A DNA stretch of 64,000 bases from Streptomyces sp. NBC_01306 (GTDB lineage Bacteria; Actinomycetota; Actinomycetes; Streptomycetales; Streptomycetaceae), in contig NZ_JAPEPC010000001.1 in assembly GCF_026340465.1 (NCBI RefSeq), forward strand, positions 5,027,001 to 5,091,000, written 5' to 3'. Below are positions 40,444-49,252 of the stretch, piece by piece. Position 1 is the stretch's first letter, and the number at the start of each line of letters is the position of its first letter. The notes beneath the pieces were generated by a model. The model was not told the origin of the DNA. It saw only the letters and a program-made list of their open reading frames with translations, and searched no databases. The translations under genes were made by a program, and so were the position numbers.

Positions 40444-42489
40444 ATGAGCCTTGCCAGGCTCGCCGCGCTGCATGGAGTCGCCACCAGCTACGCACCGTCC
40501 GAGGACGTCACCGTCCCGGTCTCCGACACCACCGTCATCGCTGTGCTCGCCGCGCTCGACATCGACGCGTCGACACCGGAGGCGGTCAGTGCGGCGCTCG
40601 CCCGGCACGAGGCGGCCCTGGCGGACCGGCTGCTGCCGCCGACCGTGGTGGCCAGACCCGGTGAGCGCCCCCCGGCCGTACGCGACCTCCCGCCCGGCAC
40701 CCGGCTGCGGATCGAGACCGAGCAGGGCGGCACCCTCGACAAGTGGCAGGAACTGCCGCTCGGCGTGCACCGATTGCATGCCCAGGCGGCCGACGGGCGC
40801 AGTGTGCGGGCCACACTCGTGGTCGCGCCGGAACGCGTGCCGCAGCCGCCGGGCCACAGCCACGGCTTCCTGGTGCAGCTCTACTCCCTGCTGTCCGCAC
40901 GCTCCTGGGGCATGGGCGACCTCGGCGACCTGGCCGATCTCGCCGCCTGGTCGGGGCGGGTGCACGGCGCCGGATTCGTCCAGGTCAATCCGCTCCATGC
41001 GGCAGCGCCCGGAGCGCCCACCGACCCCTCGCCCTACCGGCCGTCGTCGCGGCGCTTCCCGGACCCCGTCCACCTGCGGGTCGAGGCCGTTCCCGAGTAC
41101 GCGTACGTCGAGGACCGCAGCCATCTCCGCCGGGCCGCCGTGCTGCGGGAGGCGGTGCTCGACCGGGGCGCGCTGATCGACCGCGACGCGGTGTGGGCGC
41201 TGAAGAAGGAGGCCCTGGAGCTGGTCTACGAGGTGCCGCTCGGCCCCGGCAGACGCGCCGCCTACGCCGACTACCTCGCCGACCAGGGCCGCCCGCTGGA
41301 GGACTACGCCACCTGGTGCGCGCTGGCGGAGGAGCACGGACCCGACTGGCACACCTGGCCCGCGCCGCTCCGCGACCCCCGCTCGCACGGGACGGCCCGC
41401 GCCCGCGCCGCACTTCAGCACCGCGTCGACTTCCATATGTGGCTCGCCTGGCTGACCGACGCCCAGCTCGCCGATGCCCAGCGCGCCGCCCGCGAGGCGG
41501 GCATGGAGACCGGCCTGGTCCACGACCTCGCCGTCGGGGTGCATCCGGACGGCGCGGACGCCTGGGCCCAGCAGTCCACCTTCGCCGCGGGGATGTCCGT
41601 CGGCGCCCCGCCGGACGCCTTCAACGCCCGCGGCCAGGACTGGGGTCTGCCGCCCTGGCGCCCGGACGCGCTCGCCGCGACCGGCTACGCGCCCTACCGA
41701 GGGCTGCTCAGAGGCATCCTGCGGAACGCGGGCGCGCTCCGGATCGACCATGTGATGGGGCTCTTCCGGCTCTGGTGGGTACCCGCGGGCGGCGACCCCA
41801 CCACCGGAACGTATGTCCGTTATGACGCCGACGCGATGCTGGCCGTACTCGCGCTGGAGGCCCACCGCGCGGGCGCGGCCGTCATCGGCGAGGACCTCGG
41901 CACGGTCGAGCCGGGCGTCCGTGAATCCCTCTCGCGCCGCGGTGTGCTGGGCACTTCGGTGCTCTGGTTCGAGCGCGACTGGAGCGGCACGGGCCGGCCG
42001 CTGCCGCCGGAGATGTGGCGCGAGGAGTGTGTGGCGACGGTCACCACCCACGATCTGCCGTCCACAGCGGCCCGGCTGACCGGTGAACATGTCGAACTCC
42101 GCCACCGCCTGGGCCTGCTGACCCGCCCGCTGGGCCAGGAACAGGCCGAGGACAAGGCTGAACTCGCCGAGTGGCTCGGCTTCCTCTCCCGGCTCGGGCT
42201 GCTGCCCGAGGGCTCGGGCGACGAGGAGGGGGAGGTCCGCGCGGTCCACCGCTTCCTGCTGCGCACCCCGGCCCGGATGACGGGCATCTGGCTGCCGGAC
42301 GCGGTGGGGGACCGCAGGCCGCAGAATCTCCCCGGCACCTGGGACGAGTATCCCAACTGGCGGCTGCCGGTCGCCGGGCCGCAGGGCAGGCCCATGACCC
42401 TGGAGGAAGTGGCCGCTTCACCCCGTCTACACCGCCTGATGGCTGAGTTCCGGCCGCGTACGGCACCCCCGGGCGCGCAGACCACTTAG
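40444..42489 (+). CDS. malQ: 4-alpha-glucanotransferase (amylomaltase)
   Basis: A 681-aa GH77 enzyme that moves maltosyl units between alpha-1,4-glucans in glycogen and maltodextrin metabolism. The N-terminal 130 residues are the extra domain of actinobacterial forms. The catalytic barrel has GFLVQLYSLLSARSWGMGDL, a nucleophile Asp near 435 in LRIDHVMGLFRLWW, an acid/base Glu near 483 in VIGEDLGTVEPGV, and the third Asp near 537 in TTHDLPSTAARL. GGGGAG precedes ATG 40444. No other glucan gene is adjacent. Confidence 0.95.
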   Translation: MSLARLAALHGVATSYAPSEDVTVPVSDTTVIAVLAALDIDASTPEAVSAALARHEAALADRLLPPTVVARPGERPPAVRDLPPGTRLRIETEQGGTLDKWQELPLGVHRLHAQAADGRSVRATLVVAPERVPQPPGHSHGFLVQLYSLLSARSWGMGDLGDLADLAAWSGRVHGAGFVQVNPLHAAAPGAPTDPSPYRPSSRRFPDPVHLRVEAVPEYAYVEDRSHLRRAAVLREAVLDRGALIDRDAVWALKKEALELVYEVPLGPGRRAAYADYLADQGRPLEDYATWCALAEEHGPDWHTWPAPLRDPRSHGTARARAALQHRVDFHMWLAWLTDAQLADAQRAAREAGMETGLVHDLAVGVHPDGADAWAQQSTFAAGMSVGAPPDAFNARGQDWGLPPWRPDALAATGYAPYRGLLRGILRNAGALRIDHVMGLFRLWWVPAGGDPTTGTYVRYDADAMLAVLALEAHRAGAAVIGEDLGTVEPGVRESLSRRGVLGTSVLWFERDWSGTGRPLPPEMWREECVATVTTHDLPSTAARLTGEHVELRHRLGLLTRPLGQEQAEDKAELAEWLGFLSRLGLLPEGSGDEEGEVRAVHRFLLRTPARMTGIWLPDAVGDRRPQNLPGTWDEYPNWRLPVAGPQGRPMTLEEVAASPRLHRLMAEFRPRTAPPGAQTT

Positions 42490-42509
42490 CCGTTCGCTAC
42501 GTTTGGTCC

Positions 42510-42740
42510 GTGGACAAGAAGAACGCCCTGCGCGCCGGAGCCGTAGCAGCCGGTACGACGCTGATGATGCTGCTCATGTCGTCCCCCGCGCTCGCGCTGA
42601 CCCGCGACGACGGCGACGACCCCGGTCCGGGCCTGAGTGTCTTCGACACGATCGGCCTCTTTGTGATCACACCTCTCGTGCTGTTCGGGATCATTGCCGG
42701 ACTGGTGATGGTCCTCGACAAGTCCCGTAAGAAGGCCTGA
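42510..42740 (+). CDS. Small membrane protein of unknown function
   Basis: A 76-aa protein with two hydrophobic segments: a signal-anchor-like one (about 8-29, GAVAAGTTLMMLLMSSPALA) and a second helix (about 47-69, IGLFVITPLVLFGIIAGLVMVL) with a Lys/Arg tail. The acidic loop RDDGDDPGPG lies between. It could also be cleaved after ALA, leaving one anchor. GTG 42510 has no RBS, but TACGTT a few bases upstream could be a -10 box of a leaderless transcript. A hairpin follows. Confidence 0.75.
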   Translation: MDKKNALRAGAVAAGTTLMMLLMSSPALALTRDDGDDPGPGLSVFDTIGLFVITPLVLFGIIAGLVMVLDKSRKKA

Positions 42741-42755
42741 ACAAGAAGATCTGAG

Positions 42756-42822
42756 CAAGAGGGCCTCACACCCGCCCTCTTGACCCGATGTGCCGCGGAG
42801 CCGCCCGACCGGTCCCGCGGCA
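42756..42822 (+). terminator. Two hairpins after the small membrane protein gene
   Basis: CAAGAGGGC pairs with GCCCTCTTG (42756-42782). TGCCGCGG then pairs with CCGCGGCA (42791-42822). The first is 15 bp after the stop and is the likely terminator. Confidence 0.65.
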
Positions 42823-42887
42823 CCTCTGCGTTCCGCCCCGGATCTTCCGGGCCCGGTGAGGTGACCCGCGGGGGATAGGTTGCGGGC

Positions 42888-43805
42888 ATGACCGAGTGGG
42901 ACATCCGGAAGCTCCAGATCCTCCGCACCCTGAGCGAGCGCGGCACCGTCACGGCCACCGCCGAGGTGCTCAGGATGACCCCGTCGGCCGTCTCCCAGCA
43001 GCTCTCCAACCTGGCGAAGCAGCTCGGCGTACCACTGCTCGTGGCGCACGGCAGACGGGTCAGGCTCACCGACGCCGCCCATCTGGTGCTCCGGCACGCC
43101 GAGGCGGTCTTCGCCCAGCTGGAGCGCGCGGACGCCGAGTTGGCCGGCTACCTCCAGGGGGAGGCGGGCGAGGTCCGGGTGGGCGCCTTCTCCACCGCGG
43201 TTCCCGCCCTGGTGGTCCCCGCGGTGGCCGCGCTGCGCCGCAGCCACCCCGCCGTCGAGGTCCGCATCCGGGAGGCGGAGGCGGCCGAGGCGTACGAGCT
43301 GCTCTCGGGCGGCGACGTCGACCTGGCGATCTCTCTCGCGGCCCACGCCCCGACCGCCCGCGACCCGCGCTTCACGCGGGTACCGCTGCTCGCCGACCCG
43401 CTCGACGTGGCGCTGCCCGCCGGGCACCCGCTGGCCGCGGCCGAGGGGCTGCGGCTCGCGGACCTCTCCGGTGAGGCGTGGATCTTCGGCGGCAGCGGCC
43501 CCTGGTCGGAGATCACCACGGCGGCCTGCGAGGCCGCCGGATTCGTCCCCGAGCAGGCGCACAGCGCGGCCGGCTGGACGGCGATCCTGGCCATGGTGGA
43601 GGCGGAGATGGGGGTCGCGCTGGTGCCCAGGATGGCGGTGGGCGGCGAGCGCCGCAGCGGGGTGGTGACCCGGGTGCTCAGCGCCGACCAGCCGCAGCGC
43701 CATGTGATCGCCGCGGTGCGGCGCGGGGCCGAGGAGGGTGCCGCGGTCGGCCGGGTGCTGGACGCGCTGCGCGAGGTCGCGGACGGGCAGGGCGGCCACC
43801 CGTAG
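42888..43805 (+). CDS. LysR-family transcriptional regulator
   Basis: A 305-aa LTTR. The HTH (about 4-62) reads LQILRTLSERGTVTATAEVL and MTPSAVSQQLSNLAKQLGVP. The effector-binding part follows, with RVGAFSTAVPALVVPAVAAL and LSGGDVDLAISLA. LTTRs are tetramers that usually control nearby genes. The next gene on the same strand is allantoicase, 78 bp away, but co-regulation is a guess. Confidence 0.92.
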   Translation: MTEWDIRKLQILRTLSERGTVTATAEVLRMTPSAVSQQLSNLAKQLGVPLLVAHGRRVRLTDAAHLVLRHAEAVFAQLERADAELAGYLQGEAGEVRVGAFSTAVPALVVPAVAALRRSHPAVEVRIREAEAAEAYELLSGGDVDLAISLAAHAPTARDPRFTRVPLLADPLDVALPAGHPLAAAEGLRLADLSGEAWIFGGSGPWSEITTAACEAAGFVPEQAHSAAGWTAILAMVEAEMGVALVPRMAVGGERRSGVVTRVLSADQPQRHVIAAVRRGAEEGAAVGRVLDALREVADGQGGHP

Positions 43806-43815
43806 CATTGTTCAG

Positions 43816-43848
43816 ATCCACTGAATGGATTCTGTGGAAACTTTCGAT
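43816..43848 (+). promoter_or_regulatory. Candidate operator upstream of allantoicase
   Basis: ATCCA-CTGAA-TGGAT (43816-43830) is a perfect 5-bp dyad, and GTGGAAACTTTCGA follows at 43834. Both are in the 78-bp gap, where purine-catabolism control would act. No regulator can be assigned. Confidence 0.35.
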
Positions 43849-43883
43849 GGACGTGATCGTTGGTTCTGGGTGACAGTCGGAGC

Positions 43884-45014
43884 ATGACTTCCACCGATGC
43901 AGCGAGCTCCCAGGATCCCCACGCCAACGACGCGGCCCCCTACGGCGGCGGCGACCCGTACGCCGACTACCGCTCGGGGGACCACGCCTTCACCGAGCTG
44001 GTCGACCTGGCTGACCGCCGCCTCGGTGCGGGTGTCGTCGCCGCCAACGACGAGTTCTTCGCCGAGCGCGAGAACCTGCTCGTCCGCGAGCGCGCCGTCT
44101 TCGACCCCGAGCACTTCGGTCACAAGGGCAAGATCATGGACGGCTGGGAGACCCGCCGCCGGCGCGGTGCGTCCGCCGAGACGCCCTTCCCGACCCCGGA
44201 CGACCACGACTGGGCGCTCGTCCGCCTCGGCGCCCCCGGCGTCATCCGCGGGATCATCGTCGACACCGCCCACTTCCGCGGCAACTACCCGCAGCAGATA
44301 TCGATCCAGGGCGCCACGGTGGAAGGCTCCCCGAGCCCCGATGAGCTGCTCGCCGACGACGTGAAGTGGGAGGAGATCGTCCCGCGCTCCCCCGTGCTCG
44401 GCCACGCGGCCAACGCCTTCGAGATCACCGGCGAGCGCGTCTACACCCACGTCCGGCTCTGCCAGCACCCCGACGGCGGTGTCGCCCGCCTCCGCGTGCA
44501 CGGCGAGGTCGTGCCCGACCCCGAGTGGCTCGACCTGCTCTCCACGGTCGACCTGGTCTCGGTGCTCAACGGCGCCGCCTACGAGGACGCGTCGGACCGT
44601 TTCTACTCCTCGCCGACCCAGATCATCCTGCCCGGCACCTCCCGCAAGATGGACGACGGCTGGGAGAACCGCCGTCGCCGCGTCCGCGACACCAACGACT
44701 GGGTACGGTTCCGGCTGGCCGCCCAGGGTGCCGTACGTGCCGTGGAGATCGACACCGCCTACCTCAAGGGCAACGCCGCCGGCTGGATCGCGCTGAGCGG
44801 CCGCGACGGCGAGTCGGGCGAGTGGTTCGAGATCATCCCGCGGACCAAGCTGCAGCCCGACACCCTGCACCGCTTCAAGCTGCCGTCCGAGGCGGTCGTC
44901 ACCCACGTACGCCTGGACACCTTCCCGGACGGCGGGGTGGCGCGGATGCGCCTGCACGGCACCTTCACCGAGGCGGGCACTGCGGAGCTGCGCCGCCGCT
45001 ACAACGCGTCCTGA
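43884..45014 (+). CDS. alc: Allantoicase
   Basis: A 376-aa enzyme that hydrolyses allantoate to ureidoglycolate and urea in purine-nitrogen recovery. It is built of two homologous halves: IMDGWETRRRR and KMDDGWENRRRR, and IIVDTAHFRGNYPQQISIQG and VEIDTAYLKGNAAGWIAL, each ending in THVRLxxxPDGGVARxRxHG. The duplicated jelly-roll is diagnostic. ATG 43884 follows GGAG closely. Allantoinase is often the upstream neighbour, but here a LysR gene is. Confidence 0.95.
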   Translation: MTSTDAASSQDPHANDAAPYGGGDPYADYRSGDHAFTELVDLADRRLGAGVVAANDEFFAERENLLVRERAVFDPEHFGHKGKIMDGWETRRRRGASAETPFPTPDDHDWALVRLGAPGVIRGIIVDTAHFRGNYPQQISIQGATVEGSPSPDELLADDVKWEEIVPRSPVLGHAANAFEITGERVYTHVRLCQHPDGGVARLRVHGEVVPDPEWLDLLSTVDLVSVLNGAAYEDASDRFYSSPTQIILPGTSRKMDDGWENRRRRVRDTNDWVRFRLAAQGAVRAVEIDTAYLKGNAAGWIALSGRDGESGEWFEIIPRTKLQPDTLHRFKLPSEAVVTHVRLDTFPDGGVARMRLHGTFTEAGTAELRRRYNAS

Positions 45015-45072
45015 CCCTCGCGCACCGCTGACACCTCTGTCCGGAGGCCGGGGGGAAACCCGCACAGAGGAA

Positions 45073-45116
45073 GGGGCGGGTGGCTGAGGTCCTGCCGGAC
45101 CCCGACCACCCGCCCC
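45073..45116. terminator. Nested hairpin between allantoicase and pepN
   Basis: GGGGCGGGTGG pairs with CCACCCGCCCC, and inside it GGTCC-TGCC-GGACC forms a second stem. The two genes converge here, so it can serve both. Confidence 0.7.
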
Positions 45117-45129
45117 GCACTCATTCCCG

Positions 45130-45243
45130 GGCGCGCGCCACGGCTCTACGCGCGCGCCACGGCTCTACGCGCGCCCCACAGCCCTATGCGCACACAGCGT
45201 TATGCGCACACAGCTTTATGCGCACACAGCCTTACGCGCGCGC
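45130..45243. repeat. Short tandem repeats at the pepN 3' end
   Basis: Two units of CGCGCGCCACGGCTCTA-type sequence (19-bp period) pass into three units of TGCGCACACAGCNTTA (16-bp period). The last runs into the pepN stop codon, so the repeat has formed the gene's end. Confidence 0.8.
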
Positions 45244-47808
45244 CGCGGCCGCGTCCGCAGCCTGGGCCCGCAGGGCCCGCTCCACGCCCGAGCGCGACTC
45301 GGACACCAGCCGGCGCAGCGCGGCGTTCGGCCCGGCGGACTCCAGCCAGGCGTCCGTCGCGTCCAGCGTCTCCTGCGACACCTGGAGCGCCGGGTAGAGC
45401 CCGATCGCGACCTGCTGGGCCATCTCGTGGCTGCGGGACTCCCAGACGTCCTTGACCGCCGCGAAGTACTTCTCCGTGTACGGGGCGAGCACCTCGCGCT
45501 GGTCGGTCTGGACGAAGCCGCCGATGACCGCTTCCTGGACGGCGTTGGGGAGCTGGTCGGACTCCACGACCGACGCCCACGCCTCCGCCTTGGCGGCCTC
45601 CGTCGGACGCGCGGCACGGGCGCTCGCCGCGTGCCGCTCACCCGCGGACGTCCGGTCGCGCTGCAGCTCGGCCGCGATCTCCTCCTCGTCGAACCGGCCG
45701 ACCGCGGCCAGCCGGTGCACGAACGCCCAGCGCAGCTCGGTGTCGACGGCCAGACCCTCGATCGTCTCCTCGCCTTCGAGCAGCCCGTTCAGCAGATCGA
45801 GCTGGAGCGGCGTACGGGCCGTCGCGGCGAACGCACGGGCCCACGCCAGCTGGTGGTCGCTGCCCGCGTCGGCGGAACGCAGATGTGCCAGCGTCGCGTC
45901 CGTCCACTGGGTCAGACCGGCCTCGCGCCAGGCGGGGTCCGCGTACATGTCGAGTGCCAGCTTCACCTGGCGGTGCAGCGACTGGACGACGCCGATGTCC
46001 GACTCCTTGGAGATCCCGGACAGGACGAGCGCCAGGTAGTCGCGGGTGGCCAGCTCGCCGTCGCGGGTCATGTCCCAGGCGGACGCCCAGGACAGGGCGC
46101 GCGGCAGCGACTCGGCGAAGTCGCCCAGGTGCTCGGTGACGACGCGCAGCGACTCCTCGTCGAGGCGCACCTTCGCGTACGAGAGGTCGTCGTCGTTGAG
46201 CAGGATCACCGCGGGGCGCGGGGTGTCCTGCGGGAACGGCACCTCGGTGCGCTCGCCCTCGACGTCCAGCTCGATCCGGTTCGTACGGACGAGCTTGCCG
46301 TCCTCGTCCAGGTCGTAGCAGCCGATGGCGATGCGGTGCGGGCGCAGCGTCGGCTCGCCCTTGGCACCAGCGGGCAGCTCGGGCGCCTCCTGCCGTACGG
46401 CGAAGGAGGTGATGTGGCCGGCGCCGTCGACCTCGATCTCCGGGCGCAGGATGTTGATCCCGGCGGTCTCCAGCCACGCCGTCGACCAGGCCTTCAGATC
46501 GCGCCCCGAGGTCTTCTCCAGCGCGCCGAGCAGGTCCGCGAGGCGGGTGTTGCCGAAGGCGTGCTCCTTGAAGTACGCCTGCACGCCCTGGAAGAACTCG
46601 TCCATGCCGACATAGGCGACGAGCTGCTTGAGCACCGATGCGCCCTTGGCGTACGTGATCCCGTCGAAGTTGACCAGCACGTCGTCCAGGTCGGTGATGT
46701 CGGCCATGATCGGGTGCGTGGACGGCAGCTGGTCCTGGCGGTAGGCCCAGGTCTTCATGGAGTTGGCGAACGTCGTCCACGACTGCGGCCACTGGGAACC
46801 GTCCGCGTACGCCTGGCACGCGATCGAGGTGTACGTGGCGAACGACTCGTTCAGCCAGAGGTCGTTCCACCACTCCATCGTGACCAGGTCGCCGAACCAC
46901 ATGTGCGCCAGCTCGTGCAGGATGGTCTCGGCGCGTGTCTCGTACGCGGCGTCGGTGACCTTGGAGCGGAAGACGTACTGGTCGCGAATGGTCACCGCGC
47001 CCGCGTTCTCCATGGCGCCCGCGTTGAACTCCGGCACGAAGAGCTGGTCGTACTTGGCGAACGGGTACGCGTAGTCGAACTTCTCCTGGAACCAGTCGAA
47101 GCCCTGCCGGGTGACGTCGAAGATCGCGTCCGAGTCGAGGAACTCGGCCAGCGAGGGACGGCAGTAGATCCCGAGCGGGACGGACACGCCGTCCTTCTCG
47201 TAGCTGCTGTGCACCGAGTGGTACGGGCCGACGATGAGCGCCGTGATGTACGTCGAGATGCGCGGCGTCGCCTCGAACTCCCAGACGTGGTCACGCGGTT
47301 CGGGCGTCGGCGAGTTGGAGATCACGGTCCAGCCCTCGGGGGCCTTCACGGTGAACTGGAAGGTCGCCTTCAGGTCCGGCTGCTCGAAGTTGGGGAAGAC
47401 CCGCCGTGCGTCGGCGACCTCGAACTGGGTGTACAGGTACGCCTGGTCGTCGACCGGGTCGACGAAGCGGTGCAGGCCCTCACCGGTGTTGGTGTACGCG
47501 CAGTCAGCGACGACCCGCAGCTCGTTCTCGCCGGCGAGCAGCCCGGAGAGCGCGATGCGCGAGTCCTTGAAGACGGCGGCGGTGTCCAGCGGCGTGCCGT
47601 TCAGGACGGCCTCGTGCACGGTCGGCGCGATGAGGTCGATGAAGGTCTCGGCCCCGGCCTCGGCGCTCCGGAAGCGCACGGTGGTCACGGACCGGTAGGT
47701 GCCTCCCTCCTGAGCGCCGCTGAGGTCGAGGTCGATCCCGTACGAGTCAACGGTGAGGAGGCTCGCGCGCTGCCGTGCCTCTTCGCGGGTCAGATTTGTG
47801 CCGGGCAC
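45232..47808 (-). CDS. pepN: Aminopeptidase N (M1 family), copy 1
   Basis: An 858-aa zinc aminopeptidase that removes N-terminal residues from peptides. It shows the exopeptidase motif GAMEN, zinc site HELAHMWFGDLVTMEWW (near 297) and the distal Glu in LNESFATYTS. The C-terminal 300 residues are the helical ERAP1-like domain. An in-frame ATG at 47817 touches GAGGAG with no spacer. GTG 47808 has a normal nine-base spacing and gives VPGTNLTREEARQRA, which matches the start of the second copy, so I use it. Confidence 0.93.
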   Translation of the reverse strand: MPGTNLTREEARQRASLLTVDSYGIDLDLSGAQEGGTYRSVTTVRFRSAEAGAETFIDLIAPTVHEAVLNGTPLDTAAVFKDSRIALSGLLAGENELRVVADCAYTNTGEGLHRFVDPVDDQAYLYTQFEVADARRVFPNFEQPDLKATFQFTVKAPEGWTVISNSPTPEPRDHVWEFEATPRISTYITALIVGPYHSVHSSYEKDGVSVPLGIYCRPSLAEFLDSDAIFDVTRQGFDWFQEKFDYAYPFAKYDQLFVPEFNAGAMENAGAVTIRDQYVFRSKVTDAAYETRAETILHELAHMWFGDLVTMEWWNDLWLNESFATYTSIACQAYADGSQWPQSWTTFANSMKTWAYRQDQLPSTHPIMADITDLDDVLVNFDGITYAKGASVLKQLVAYVGMDEFFQGVQAYFKEHAFGNTRLADLLGALEKTSGRDLKAWSTAWLETAGINILRPEIEVDGAGHITSFAVRQEAPELPAGAKGEPTLRPHRIAIGCYDLDEDGKLVRTNRIELDVEGERTEVPFPQDTPRPAVILLNDDDLSYAKVRLDEESLRVVTEHLGDFAESLPRALSWASAWDMTRDGELATRDYLALVLSGISKESDIGVVQSLHRQVKLALDMYADPAWREAGLTQWTDATLAHLRSADAGSDHQLAWARAFAATARTPLQLDLLNGLLEGEETIEGLAVDTELRWAFVHRLAAVGRFDEEEIAAELQRDRTSAGERHAASARAARPTEAAKAEAWASVVESDQLPNAVQEAVIGGFVQTDQREVLAPYTEKYFAAVKDVWESRSHEMAQQVAIGLYPALQVSQETLDATDAWLESAGPNAALRRLVSESRSGVERALRAQAADAAAARA

Positions 47809-47936
47809 CCGGGTCATCTCCTCGGTATGTGACGTTTCCGCTCATCCTTCCACGCCTTGCGCCATCCGAGTGGGCCGGAGGGGACGGGCCCGGTCCCGCG
47901 AGGCCGCGGAAGGGACGGCGGAGGGGCGGAACAGCG

Positions 47937-47970
47937 GAGCGCACAGCCCCGGCCGTGGGGCTGTGCGCTC
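47937..47970 (-). terminator. Hairpin terminator after asd
   Basis: A perfect 14-bp stem, GAGCGCACAGCCCC with GGGGCTGTGCGCTC, and a 6-base loop, 42 bp beyond the asd stop and before pepN. Confidence 0.8.
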
Positions 47971-48011
47971 GCTGTGGGGCTTGTGCCGCCCCGAAAAGTG
48001 CTGCGGTGGGC

Positions 48012-49040
48012 TCAGGCGCTGAGCTCCGCCGCCACCAGCTCGGCGATCTGGACGGCGTTCAGCGCGGCGCCCTTGCGGAGGTTGTCGTTCGAGACGAAGA
48101 GGGCCAGGCCGTTCTCCACGGTCTCGTCGTTGCGGATGCGGCCCACGTACGACGGGTCCGTACCGGCGGCCTGGAGGGGGGTCGGGATCTCGGAGATCTC
48201 CACGCCCGGCGCCGCCTTCAGCAGCTCGTAGGCGCGCTCCACCGTGAGGGGGCGGGCGAAGCGGGCGTTGATCTGGAGGGAGTGGCCGGAGAAGACCGGG
48301 ACCCGGACGCAGGTGCCGGAGACCTTCAGCCCGGGGATCTCCAGGATCTTGCGGGACTCGTTGCGGAGCTTCTGCTCCTCGTCCGTCTCGTACGAGCCGT
48401 CGTCGACGATCGAGCCGGCCAGCGGCAGCACGTTGAAGGCGATCGGGCGCTTGTAGACGCCGGGCTCCGGGAAGTCCACCGCGCCGCCGTCGTGGGTCAG
48501 CCGGTCGGCGTCGGGGACGACCTTGGCCGCCTGGTCGTGCAGCTCGGCGACACCGGCCACACCCGAGCCGGAGACGGCCTGGTAGGTGGCGACGATCAGC
48601 GCTTCGAGACCGGCCTCGTCGTGCAGCGGGCGCAGCACCGGCATCGCGGCCATCGTCGTGCAGTTCGGGTTGGCGATGATGCCCTTGGGGCGGTCGGCGA
48701 TGGCGTGCGGGTTGACCTCGGAGACGACCAGCGGGACCTCGGGGTCGCCGCGCCAGGCGGAGGAGTTGTCGATCACGACGGGCCCCTGCGCGGCGACCTT
48801 CTCCGCGAGCGCCCTGGAGGTGGCGCCGCCGGCCGAGAAGAGCACGATGTCCAGGCCGGAGTAGTCGGCCGTGGCCGCGTCCTCGACGGTGACGCCCTTG
48901 CTCTGCCAGGCGAGGGTGGTGCCCGCGGAGCGCACGGAGGCGAACAGCCGCAGCTCGTCGACCGGGAACTCCCGCTCAGCGAGGATCTTGCGCATGACTG
49001 TGCCGACCTGACCGGTGGCTCCGACGATTCCGACCCTCAC
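48012..49040 (-). CDS. asd: Aspartate-semialdehyde dehydrogenase
   Basis: A 342-aa NADPH enzyme making aspartate semialdehyde for lysine, threonine, methionine and diaminopimelate. It has the dinucleotide loop VGIVGATGQVGTVM, SAGGATSRALAEKVA, the catalytic Cys in NPNCTTMAAMPVL and His in FSGHSLQINA. GGAGGAG lies five bases before GTG 49040. It is next to pepN and not to the aspartokinase gene, the context of the second asd gene in S. coelicolor. So it may be a paralogue rather than the main biosynthetic copy. Confidence 0.94.
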   Translation of the reverse strand: MRVGIVGATGQVGTVMRKILAEREFPVDELRLFASVRSAGTTLAWQSKGVTVEDAATADYSGLDIVLFSAGGATSRALAEKVAAQGPVVIDNSSAWRGDPEVPLVVSEVNPHAIADRPKGIIANPNCTTMAAMPVLRPLHDEAGLEALIVATYQAVSGSGVAGVAELHDQAAKVVPDADRLTHDGGAVDFPEPGVYKRPIAFNVLPLAGSIVDDGSYETDEEQKLRNESRKILEIPGLKVSGTCVRVPVFSGHSLQINARFARPLTVERAYELLKAAPGVEISEIPTPLQAAGTDPSYVGRIRNDETVENGLALFVSNDNLRKGAALNAVQIAELVAAELSA

Positions 49041-49169
49041 GGTGACTCCTCCGTACTCACTGCGCACCTGCTGCGCTTCGTTGCTGGCCATGGTGCGGCC
49101 ACGGCTGGCCGCACCATCATGCGTACGACTGGCGGCGCCTTGTCCAATCCATTGTCCGGGGAACGGACA

Positions 49170-49203
49170 GCGGGGCGGGCGCCGATTCTGGCGCCTGCCC
49201 CGC
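49170..49203 (-). terminator. Hairpin terminator after the subtilase gene
   Basis: GCGGGGCGGGCGCC pairs with GGCGCCTGCCCCGC (one mismatch) with a 6-base loop, 50 bp after the protease stop. Confidence 0.7.
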
Positions 49204-49252
49204 TCCCCTGATGTTCACACCTTATTCCGCACGGTTACGGCGTTTCACACAG

